Of a stretch of DNA of 11,217 nucleotides, positions 5,260 to 11,080 are shown one piece after another. Every line of letters begins with the position of its first letter. The first letter of the stretch is position 1. Made by a program: the position numbers and the translations under genes. Under the pieces are notes generated by a model that worked only from the letters and a program-made list of their open reading frames with translations, made no database searches and was not told the DNA's origin. The DNA is from a candidate division TA06 bacterium (GTDB taxonomy: Bacteria; Hydrothermota; DG-26; E44-bin18; JADFOU01), in contig JADFOU010000042.1 of assembly GCA_022562655.1 (NCBI GenBank), positions 1 to 11,217 of the forward strand, read 5' to 3'.

Positions 5260-7141
5260 TACCGAAGTATTCTCCCCATCTCCGGTCTACCTTTTGAATG
5301 ATCTCCTGAGTCATCACAATAGGGTTAGGATACCCTTTTTTAAAAGTGGCGTCAAGTCCTAAAACTCCTCGATGAACCGGCCAAGCGGAACCGTGTCCGA
5401 ATCGGCCAAATTCCGACCGGGTAAAACAGAGATCTCGGGCACAGTCAAAACGGGTAAAGATCCCCCAGAGAAGGAGGATATCGTCTTCCAAAGGAACGTC
5501 CGAGCTCACCACGGCAATGATCTTAGGAATTCGAAATTCGGAGTTCGGAGTTCGCCCTGAAACAAGTTCAGGGTCGGAATTCTGATTTTCTAAAGAACCA
5601 TAATATTGAACGAGCTTTTCTAAAACCCCACGTCCCTCTCCTTCTACCTTCACCACCAAGAGGACATCCTCAAGGTACCTCCAGTCGATTATCTTTTTAT
5701 CAATCTCCTTCGGATCTTTAAAATTCCGTGCTTCGTGCATCGTGATTTGTGCTTCGCCCCGCCCCTTGTAGGGGCGGGGTTCGTGCTTTTTTGTCGCATC
5801 CAGAATCATCTTCGAGCCCAAATTCATCTTAAAACTGGTAAAATCCAGGGTGTCCAGGGGGACACCGGGGAGCAAGAGGAAATCCTCCGCCGGGTCAAAA
5901 TTGTTCCGAATCTCTCTCAAGACCTCCTCGAAGTTCCGGACATCCACACCGTCACTCACCAGGATGAGACACTTGGTGAGACTCAACTGTCCTACACCCA
6001 AGAGACCCAGTCCGGTCTTCATCGCTTCCTTGGTATACCTTTCCTCCACAGAGATGACAAAGAGATTGTGGAACCCAGCCTCAAAATAGGCCCAACCATC
6101 CCGGATCTCAGGATGAATCATGCGGAGGAGGTTAAAGGTCATCTCCGCAACCGCCTCCCCCATATATCGATCCTCCTGGGGAGGCTTTCCCACGATAGAG
6201 GTAGGAAAAACTGGATCTCTGCGATGGGTGACGGCTTTCAGGTGGAAGACTGGAAATGGAGCCAAATGGGAATAATGGCCAAAATGGTCCCCAAAAGGTC
6301 CTTCCATCTCCCGCTCTTTCGGTGGAACAATCCCTTCCAGGATAAATTCAGCCTGGGCGGGAACCTTCAGTTCAATTGTCTTCCCCTTCGCTATCTTCGT
6401 GGGGCTGCCTCGAAGGAATCCACTGAATGCCAATTCATCGAATCCTTCTGGAAGAGGGGCAATGGAGGAGAGAAGGAGGGTGGGGTCTCCTCCCAGGACA
6501 ACGGCAACTTCTAATCCGCCTGAGGCGGACCCCATCTTCTCTAATCGGTCATAATGAAACCCTCCACCCTTCTGGATCTGCCAGTGCATTCCCGCCCGAT
6601 GATTATCGTAAATCTGCATCCGATAGATCCCCAAGTTCCTCTGAGTTGTGAGAGGATCTTGGGTAAGGACCATCCCAAAGGTGAGAAACCGTCCCCCATC
6701 TTCAGGCCAGCAATGGACAATGGGAAGGGGATCAAAATCGGGTTTGATCTCTACCTCCTGAACCGGACCGGATCGGATGGACCTCGTTCGCATCTTCGTA
6801 ACCCTCATCAGGGACTTCCGGAGAGAGAAGAGATTTTTGAGGTTGGGGGGATTCATCGCATCAATCAATCTCAGCAATTCCTCCCCAATCTTCCTTGGAT
6901 GGCGACCCAAAGCCCATTCAATCCTCCGGGAGGCACCCAAGATATTGACCGCAATAGGATAGGGAGAACCTCTTACCTTTTCAAAGAGCAGGGCTGGACC
7001 TTCTTCTTTCACAACCCGTGTGACAATCTCCGTAATCTCCAGATAAGGATCTACCTCCACCCGGATCCGCTTGAGATCACCAGCTTTCTCAAGATACCGG
7101 AGATAACTCTGTAAATCCTGGAACCCACCTTTTTTGATCAT
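5255..7141 (-). CDS. mqnL: UbiD-family decarboxylase (MqnL-type), with two repeat-derived insertions
   Basis: This is a UbiD-family decarboxylase that uses prenylated FMN. From context it would remove the carboxyl group of prenylated 1,4-dihydroxy-6-naphthoate. The 628-residue product matches the family from FQDLQSYLRYLEKAGDLKRI (7-26) through TRVVKEEGPALLFEKV, GMHWQIQKGGGFHYDR, EVAVVLGGDP and FSGFLRGSP. EGPFGDHFGHYSH (280-292), the active-site acidic motif of UbiD enzymes, follows. The end has VSSDVPLEDDILLLWG and LGLDATFKKGYPNPIVM. It is longer than the usual 480-600 residues, partly from two in-frame segments: about 452-474 (palindrome GC-rich, then gtgc-type repeats) and about 518-538 (aattcgg repeats plus CCCTGAA palindrome). 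Both lie between conserved blocks in the C-terminal half. The ribosome site before ATG 7141 is poor and sits in a repeat. Product naming rests on the neighbours MqnM and MqnP. Confidence 0.9.
   Translation of the reverse strand: MIKKGGFQDLQSYLRYLEKAGDLKRIRVEVDPYLEITEIVTRVVKEEGPALLFEKVRGSPYPIAVNILGASRRIEWALGRHPRKIGEELLRLIDAMNPPNLKNLFSLRKSLMRVTKMRTRSIRSGPVQEVEIKPDFDPLPIVHCWPEDGGRFLTFGMVLTQDPLTTQRNLGIYRMQIYDNHRAGMHWQIQKGGGFHYDRLEKMGSASGGLEVAVVLGGDPTLLLSSIAPLPEGFDELAFSGFLRGSPTKIAKGKTIELKVPAQAEFILEGIVPPKEREMEGPFGDHFGHYSHLAPFPVFHLKAVTHRRDPVFPTSIVGKPPQEDRYMGEAVAEMTFNLLRMIHPEIRDGWAYFEAGFHNLFVISVEERYTKEAMKTGLGLLGVGQLSLTKCLILVSDGVDVRNFEEVLREIRNNFDPAEDFLLLPGVPLDTLDFTSFKMNLGSKMILDATKKHEPRPYKGRGEAQITMHEARNFKDPKEIDKKIIDWRYLEDVLLVVKVEGEGRGVLEKLVQYYGSLENQNSDPELVSGRTPNSEFRIPKIIAVVSSDVPLEDDILLLWGIFTRFDCARDLCFTRSEFGRFGHGSAWPVHRGVLGLDATFKKGYPNPIVMTQEIIQKVDRRWGEYFGR
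5528..5590 (-). repeat. In-frame repeat insertion in mqnL (residues about 518-538)
   Basis: It consists of near-tandem 7-8 nt units (attcgga, gttcgga) at 5530-5553, the palindrome CCCTGAA-acaag-TTCAGGG at 5555-5573, and another ggaattc at 5576-5582. It encodes NSDPELVSGRTPNSEFRIP in frame, between GSLEN and KIIAVVSSD, which are normally close together in UbiD proteins. Confidence 0.75.
5720..5788 (-). repeat. In-frame palindrome and GTGC-repeat insertion in mqnL (residues about 452-474)
   Basis: A perfect 9-bp stem, CCCCGCCCC (5757-5765) and GGGGCGGGG (5771-5779), has a ttgta loop. It is flanked by gtgcttcgtgc-type near-repeats of 7-8 nt (5729-5756 and 5781-5786). In frame it encodes a Lys/His/Arg/Gly-rich stretch (HEPRPYKGRGEAQITMHEAR) between KMILDATKK and FKDPKEIDK. 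Confidence 0.75.
6515..6529. repeat. Short palindrome TCCGCCT-g-AGGCGGA in mqnL
   Basis: Perfect 7-bp arms flank a single central base and encode SASGG just before the conserved LEVAVVLGG. The protein length here seems normal for the family, so this may be a replacement, or coincidence, rather than an insertion. Confidence 0.5.
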
Positions 7142-7251
7142 TCAGTATTCAATATTCATTATTCGATATTCATTATTCATCATTCATTTTCATCATTAAT
7201 TATTCGTTTTTCGACATTTGACATTCGACATTCGATATTCATTATTCGTTG
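7142..7251. repeat. A/T-rich ATTC repeat array filling the mqnM-mqnL spacer
   Basis: The whole 110-nt spacer is made of attcatt/attcgat/gacattcg near-repeats with a spacing of about 7-10 nt. An exact 18-nt direct repeat (attcgatattcattattc) occurs at 7161-7178 and 7230-7247. No ribosome site or promoter stands out. The mqnM stop abuts it and the mqnL start is at its other edge. Confidence 0.85.
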
Positions 7252-7803
7252 TTATAAAAGTTCTTCCTCCCTCCACCCCCCTGGTACAGAGACACCAATC
7301 ACCCGAAGGACCTTATTCACAAATCCCACGACACTCTCTTCCATACTCTCAGGATTTTTGTACCAGGGTGGGGAGATGGGCATCACCACCACCCCCTCTC
7401 GGGAGAGTTTTAGGCTATTTTCTAAAGCCGATGTGGGGAGGGGGGTCTCCCTGAGAGCAACCACCATCCTCCTACGCTCCTTGAGAGCCACCTGGGCTAC
7501 CCTTGTGATGAGGGTATCCGAGATCCCTGCGGCGATCTTTGCCAGGGTAGAGATACTGCACGGAATGATGACAAAAGCATCAAAGGGGTTAGAACCAGAT
7601 GAGAAGGGAGATGCCAGGTCGGTGTCCGGGAATATCTTTTTGACATAGGGTTCAAGCTCCTTTTTCGTCATCCCCACCTCTATCTGGAGGACCTTCTCCC
7701 CCCATTCCGAAAGGATTAAATACTTATCATTCGGACAGTGTTTCAAAAACTCCACCCCGAAAATTGTCCCCGAAGACCCAGTCATACCTACAACGATTCG
7801 CAT
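7252..7803 (-). CDS. mqnM: UbiX-family flavin prenyltransferase (MqnM-type)
   Basis: It prenylates reduced FMN with a dimethylallyl (phosphate) donor to make the cofactor required by the UbiD-type decarboxylase encoded directly downstream. The 183-residue product is full length for UbiX. The N-terminal flavin-binding motif is GMTGSSGTIFGVEFL (6-20). SGSNPFDAFVIIPCSISTLAKIAAGISD and LITRVAQVALKERRRMVVALRETPL follow (the usual UbiX signature with ERR and RETP), then VVMPISPPWY. The ATG at 7803 has AAGG 7 nt upstream, inside the repeat that fills the spacer to mqnP. No insertion is visible in this gene, unlike most of its neighbours. The order mqnP-mqnM-mqnL on one strand supports a role in menaquinone, not ubiquinone, synthesis. 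Confidence 0.94.
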   Translation of the reverse strand: MRIVVGMTGSSGTIFGVEFLKHCPNDKYLILSEWGEKVLQIEVGMTKKELEPYVKKIFPDTDLASPFSSGSNPFDAFVIIPCSISTLAKIAAGISDTLITRVAQVALKERRRMVVALRETPLPTSALENSLKLSREGVVVMPISPPWYKNPESMEESVVGFVNKVLRVIGVSVPGGWREEELL

Positions 7804-7876
7804 GATTAGACCTTAGACTTTGGACTCTGGACAATAGACTTTGGTCTAACGTCTAAAGTCTAATGTCCAAAGACTG
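7804..7876. repeat. TAGACTTTGG repeat array in the mqnP-mqnM spacer
   Basis: TAGACTTTGG occurs at 7814-7823 and 7835-7844 (period 21). Inverted versions (gtctaaagtctaa, gtccaaagact) occupy 7851-7875. Arms 7815-7825 and 7865-7875 are complementary at 10 of 11 positions, so the spacer can fold back on itself. The likely mqnM ribosome site (AAGG on the minus strand) is within the repeat. Confidence 0.8.
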
Positions 7877-7880
7877 AATT

Positions 7881-8741
7881 TTAAACTGTCCCACTTACTA
7901 CGAAAAGAAAAACAACAAAACCCAATACCGCATTGATCTTGAAAAAGGCGAGTTGAACATCGTGGGCTTTGTGATGCTCCCAATAAAGAAGAAATCCAAC
8001 GAGAAGAAGAAAAAATATTTGTAGGGACGACCCCATGTGTTCGCCCAGACCAAAAAGGTAAAGCACCAATAATGCGCTAAAGGCGAGAATATGTAATAAG
8101 GCGGAGATGCCCAAAGCCTTCTTTCTACCCAAAACGGCAGGCATGGAGAAGAGCTCCTCTCTCCTGTCAAAATCCTCATCGAGAGTGGCATAGATGATGT
8201 CAAAACCTGAAACCCAGAAGAGGGTGAAGAGCCCAAGAAGTATGGGAGGGAGAAAATTTAACTCCCAAATTCCAATTCCCAAATCCGAATTCGCAGCGAA
8301 CCACCCTCCCAGGGGAGCCATCGCCAGCCCCAGGCCTACACCAAAATGGGAGAAAAGGGTAAATCGTTTCAAGTAAGGATAGAGTATGAAGACCAGGACG
8401 GGGAGAGGAGAAAAAAGGAGACAGATTGGGGCAATGAGGAAGGCGGAGAGGAGATAAAGGAGAAGACCCGAAAGGGCGACCCCCCATGCCTCCCCGAAAG
8501 AGATCTTTTCCGAGGGGAGTTCCCGTTCCTTTGTTCTTGGATTTCTTTGGTCAATCCAGCGGTCAATGATCCGATTGAGAGAGAGGGAAAGGGACCTTGC
8601 CCCAATCCCCGCCAGAAGGATGAGAAGATAAGTTCTGAGAGGGAGGTCGAATCCTCTTGCAAGAATGGTTCCTGAAAAGATAAGAGGAAGAGAAAAGAGG
8701 GTGTGTTCAAACTTGATAAATCGGAGATATTTCATATTCAC
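7881..8741 (-). CDS. mqnP: UbiA-family prenyltransferase (MqnP-type)
   Basis: This integral membrane prenyltransferase attaches the polyprenyl chain to 1,4-dihydroxy-6-naphthoate. The 286-residue protein has about eight to nine hydrophobic spans and both Asp-rich metal/pyrophosphate sites: NRIIDRWID (56-64) and DIIYATLDEDFD (181-192). KERELPSE and GVGLGLAMAPLGGWFA are also typical of the MqnP/UbiA group. Residues about 151-160 (NSDLGIGIWE) come from a 14-nt-period repeat placed at a loop between spans, where relatives go almost directly from the GGW segment to LPP. The start is GTG 8741, which overlaps the stop of the upstream broken gene in a GTGA pair. ATG 8735 is an alternative. mqnP heads the intact part of the minus-strand set. 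Confidence 0.93.
   Translation of the reverse strand: MNMKYLRFIKFEHTLFSLPLIFSGTILARGFDLPLRTYLLILLAGIGARSLSLSLNRIIDRWIDQRNPRTKERELPSEKISFGEAWGVALSGLLLYLLSAFLIAPICLLFSPLPVLVFILYPYLKRFTLFSHFGVGLGLAMAPLGGWFAANSDLGIGIWELNFLPPILLGLFTLFWVSGFDIIYATLDEDFDRREELFSMPAVLGRKKALGISALLHILAFSALLVLYLFGLGEHMGSSLQIFFLLLVGFLLYWEHHKAHDVQLAFFKINAVLGFVVFLFVVSGTV
8262..8291 (-). repeat. In-frame TCCCAAAT repeat insertion in mqnP
   Basis: TCCCAAAT occurs at 8263-8270 and 8277-8284 (period 14), with tccaattccc and ccgaattcgc around it. It encodes NSDLGIGIWE in frame at a membrane-protein loop. The gaattc word links it to the mqnA and mqnL insertions. Confidence 0.6.
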
Positions 8742-9004
8742 TTCGATTCTTCTTCTGCATCAATAACCAACTGATCAATCTTTATGGCGATTTTTATTGC
8801 CTCAGCTATTGCCTTTGAAATAAATTTATCTTCGTTCCCCCTTCCCACCGATCCTATTTGAATATATGCGGCATAAATATTTGAGGCAGCTCGAACTAAA
8901 ACCTGTTAATTGGCTTGCAAACCAACATAATGTTTTTCTGTCTTCAACTTCTTCCATCTGTTTAACATTTTCATTTCTTCATTAAGTTCCGGATTTTCAC
9001 CCAT
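8738..9004 (-). pseudogene. Small helical protein gene with an in-frame stop at codon 33
   Basis: Reading from ATG 9004 there is a coherent 88-codon frame interrupted only by TAA at codon 33 (8908-8906). Before the stop it reads MGENPELNEEMKMLNRWKKL and on to HYVGLQAN. After it comes QVLVRAASNIYAAYIQIG, then a helical stretch rich in Ala, Ile and Lys ending VIDAEEESK. The ATG has a strong ribosome site (GGAGGG, 6 nt upstream). The last base of the final codon begins the GTGA overlap with mqnP, the arrangement expected for a translationally coupled first gene of the operon. I do not recognise the family. It is short, charged and probably all-helical. A CAA-to-TAA change would explain the break, as would a sequencing error. 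If real, it leaves a 32-residue peptide and may lower mqnP translation. Confidence 0.65.
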
Positions 9005-9056
9005 AACAAATCCCTCCAAATTTAGTTTTTGAAACTTCGTTTTTAAAACTCTTTTC

Positions 9057-9120
9057 GCCTCTAACGGTTTTGGCATCAGCGGCGGCGCGCAGCGCCGTCA
9101 GCTGCAACTGGTTGTTAGCC
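9057..9120 (-). mobile_element. Integron-type attC recombination site after the DUF3800 gene
   Basis: Read in the gene direction, the site starts with GGCTAAC (9120-9114) and ends with GTTAGAG (9065-9059), whose CTAAC and GTTAG parts pair. Between them, CAGC (9104-9101) pairs with GCTG (9080-9077) and CGGCGC (9097-9092) with GCGCCG (9088-9083). The sides are unequal (TGA against CC), leaving an unpaired base as in known attC sites. Length (about 60 nt), layout and several blocks (CTAACAA, CTGACGGCGC) resemble the attC of the aadA1 cassette as I recall it. It starts 3 nt after the DUF3800 stop codon, the normal position and orientation. The outer 7-mers deviate by one base from RYYYAAC and GTTRRRY. 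No integrase is in the window. Confidence 0.72.
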
Positions 9121-9123
9121 TTC

Positions 9124-9897
9124 TCAGTGAATGCAACCAAGGTAACACTGGCCGAAACGCGCAAGGGACGAGTTTCGAAGCGCGTCCACGCATGTCGCAG
9201 CGACATGCAACCCATAGTTCTCGACATCGAATAACAGGTCACCAAGCGGGTCCTCCGGACCCGGAATCGGCTGAGATGACTTAAAGAATGAGTAGCGCAG
9301 GGACGCCCACAGCTCAAAACCAAGATTGATATCGAGGTCTGGCTCATAGCCAGAATTCTCTCCCGCCTTCACGGTTTTCTTGATATGTTCTTGCTGCTCA
9401 AGAAGCATTATCCCCATAGCGTGAGCCGCCAAGTCCGCCAACTGGATACCGCCTATGGTTCGTGAATCTTGATCGAGATTGATATCGCACTCAGCGCCTA
9501 CGTTATCATGAAACGATTCCAAAGAGGTGCGATCGACAACAATCCCTTCGTCAAAGAAGACTTGATGAGAGACGTCCGTCAGGTCATTGGCATTGATGAT
9601 TTTGGTAAGGCCAACCAGCGCCTCAGTGCCCAGGCTGAGCCGTTCAGAACTAGGGACCACGATAACCCCGACGCGAACATCCATGAGCAATTCCCGTAGC
9701 CCATCTCGCGCCTTTGCCTGTTCGGGGTGCGCTGCCATCCGCACACCACTCTTGAACTCGTCAACTCCAGGTTGGAGTCCAGCTTCCGCAAGGGCTGAAA
9801 ATACGGAGGGCATCAAGTCGTTCGTAGAATAAACGAAAGCGCCAACGATGAATCCAGCTCTCTCCTGTATTGACTCGTCAAAGTAGAAGTAGCCCAT
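9124..9897 (-). CDS. DUF3800 family protein, carried as an integron-type cassette
   Basis: This is a 257-residue soluble protein that fits DUF3800, a family with a predicted RNase H-like fold and no settled function. Visible marks are the opening YFYFDES (residues 3-9, with acidic D7/E8), DEFKSG (46-51), FFDEG (114-118) and the C-terminal TIGGIQLADLAAHAMG (147-162), which holds a conserved Asp155. Family members are frequent in mobile DNA and near defence genes. The ATG at 9897 has AGGA 6 nt upstream. A plausible promoter lies at 9967-9995, so it need not depend on an integron promoter. The stop codon is 3 nt from an attC site (9057-9120). Together they look like one gene cassette. It is an acquired gene unrelated to menaquinone, sitting at the head of the mqn operon. 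Confidence 0.85.
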   Translation of the reverse strand: MGYFYFDESIQERAGFIVGAFVYSTNDLMPSVFSALAEAGLQPGVDEFKSGVRMAAHPEQAKARDGLRELLMDVRVGVIVVPSSERLSLGTEALVGLTKIINANDLTDVSHQVFFDEGIVVDRTSLESFHDNVGAECDINLDQDSRTIGGIQLADLAAHAMGIMLLEQQEHIKKTVKAGENSGYEPDLDINLGFELWASLRYSFFKSSQPIPGPEDPLGDLLFDVENYGLHVAATCVDALRNSSLARFGQCYLGCIH

Positions 9898-9966
9898 GGT
9901 TCATCCTGTGAAGGCTAATGCCACGTTTCTGTTAAAAGGAGACGCAACCCTTTTTTATGAATTTAG

Positions 9967-9995
9967 ATGATACTTTTTACGATTTTCATCTTCAA
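9967..9995 (-). promoter_or_regulatory. Likely sigma-70-type promoter for the DUF3800 gene
   Basis: On the minus strand TTGAAG (9995-9990) and TATCAT (9972-9967) are separated by exactly 17 nt. The -10 matches the consensus at 5 of 6 positions and the -35 at 4 of 6. It lies 69 nt before the ATG in a stretch otherwise without structure. Most integron cassettes lack their own promoter, so this is worth noting. Confidence 0.5.
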
Positions 9996-10089
9996 ATGAT
10001 CAAATAGACCCTTCGACTTCGCTCTCTTCGAGTCCGAGCCTCTCTTCGAGTTTGAACCTCAGAGTTGAAAACAGAGTCGAGGACAGGGT

Positions 10090-10118
10090 AGTTTTTGCTG
10101 ACTTTTTCAGCAAAAACT
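10090..10118. repeat. Perfect 12-bp inverted repeat with A/T-rich arms
   Basis: AGTTTTTGCTGA (10090-10101) and TCAGCAAAAACT (10107-10118) are perfectly complementary around a 5-nt loop. The stem is A/T-rich and not followed by a T run on either strand, so it does not fit a typical terminator. It could be a weak terminator for the Mrr-like gene, a binding site, or the arm of a lost element. Confidence 0.6.
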
Positions 10119-10237
10119 AGCTAGCCGTGGCATAGTGCTATTACCCCCCCACAAACGCCAAGTAAAGGTTTTCGTCCCCTTTATCTCAAAAATATGTGGC
10201 GGCGCGCTCGGCTGCAATGAAATGTTTGACGGCATTA

Positions 10238-11080
10238 TTATTGCTTTATCTCCAAGGGCAGAACGCGCCTCAAAATATAGCTTAGTTTCCTTAAGTTCTT
10301 TTTCTCCAGCTCTTTCGGTGTGAACAAAACGCAGAAGAAGATGAACTTCTCAAACTCAACAAAGCCGGTATATTCAGGGGTTGGGTAGCTCACAACATTC
10401 AAAATCCGGAGCTTGGTCTTGGCGTCGCTCCGCTTAACCGTGTCGGCGTATTGGATTTCAGCCCCCGGAAACTGTTTTCGCAGGTAACCCTCCTGATGCT
10501 TAAAGAGAGACTCCAAATCCGATGCGGTCTCATCTTTGCTCCAAAAATTAATGTACATCCACTCCCGCGCGCTCCCTGCTGCCTCTAAATCCAGACCCCT
10601 CTGGTAGAGGCAGGCAACGATACCTTTTCTCCGTGTACCATCAATAACCCAGCCAAACGGAGCAGGGAGAAGCACACCGTGCCCGCCTGCATAGGTAATC
10701 GCGCCAAAAGCATGAAACTGCCCCAACTCCTTAAAATTGAGGATGTCCAACTCTAAATCGAGGTCATCGTAGTGAGCGCGATTGATAGCCGCCTGGCTAT
10801 ACCCTTCTGTTGAGATCATCACGCCCTTATGTGCGCTTACGTCTCGAAGAAGTCCGAGGAATGCCTCAACATCGTTTACATCGATCCTTTTGTCGCGGTA
10901 CTTTCCATCCACTACGATCCGAAACTCAAAATCTGAAGCTCGATCTTCGATCAGGAGATCGAGCTGCCTGTCGACCTTTGAGAACCTTCCCGTTACTTTT
11001 GTGTCAGGCGTGATCCTTGCAGTAGGATACTCGGAGCGGAAGTAATCGCTAATTTCTTGCTCGTACTGTTTCCAATCCAC
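10238..11080 (-). CDS. Mrr-like PD-(D/E)xK restriction-endonuclease-fold protein
   Basis: This is probably a DNA-cleaving defence or restriction-type enzyme, judged by its fold only. From GTG 11080 the product has 280 residues. After WKQYEQEISDYFR comes a PD-(D/E)xK-type core: RQLDLLI (Asp41), then IVVDGKYR with D58-G-K60 as the DxK pair. DVEAFLGLLRDVSAHKGVMISTEGYSQAAINRA follows, the helix and strand after the active site in Mrr-type nucleases. The remaining 170 residues (WMYINFWSKDE, GFVEFEKFIFFCVLFTPKELEKK) are unassigned and may bind DNA or regulate. GTG is preferred because GGAG lies 5 nt upstream and relatives start near this WK motif. An in-frame ATG at 11203 would add 41 residues that look non-native and come from repeat DNA. 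No methylase or partner is visible, and the window ends just upstream. Confidence 0.75.
   Translation of the reverse strand: MDWKQYEQEISDYFRSEYPTARITPDTKVTGRFSKVDRQLDLLIEDRASDFEFRIVVDGKYRDKRIDVNDVEAFLGLLRDVSAHKGVMISTEGYSQAAINRAHYDDLDLELDILNFKELGQFHAFGAITYAGGHGVLLPAPFGWVIDGTRRKGIVACLYQRGLDLEAAGSAREWMYINFWSKDETASDLESLFKHQEGYLRKQFPGAEIQYADTVKRSDAKTKLRILNVVSYPTPEYTGFVEFEKFIFFCVLFTPKELEKKNLRKLSYILRRVLPLEIKQ

Larger units (their letters stand above)
9898..10237. other. 340-nt non-coding gap between the DUF3800 and Mrr-like genes
   Basis: No credible gene was seen. The gap holds a likely promoter for the DUF3800 gene (9967-9995), a 12-bp direct repeat ctctcttcgagt (10022-10033 and 10040-10051), an A/T-armed hairpin (10090-10118), and an attC-like half site just after the Mrr-like stop (about 10200-10230). 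No complete second attC site could be drawn. Confidence 0.6.

Noticed and set aside
5735..6514. A long 259-codon plus-strand frame inside mqnL.
   Set aside because: It is antisense to a well-conserved UbiD-family gene, has no family likeness and has no ribosome site. It is a shadow of the real gene.
7142..7251. The ATTC-rich spacer as a CRISPR-like array or an origin of replication.
   Set aside because: The units are too short and irregular for CRISPR, with no regular spacers. There are no DnaA-box clusters or replication genes nearby.
3965..8753. A 14-nt match (acttcgattcttct at 3965-3978 and 8740-8753), both reading EESK-stop upstream of an mqn gene.
   Set aside because: A 14-nt match is expected about once by chance in a window of this size, and the flanking sequence does not match.
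8997..9347. A 116-codon minus-strand frame spanning the attC site, with NNQLQLTALRAAADA.
   Set aside because: It overlaps the DUF3800 gene in another frame, and its tail is simply a translation of the attC site.
9898..9930. A degenerate attC or attI core (GCATTAGCC on the minus strand) before the DUF3800 ATG.
   Set aside because: It only loosely matches GTTRRRY, and no paired half could be found upstream.
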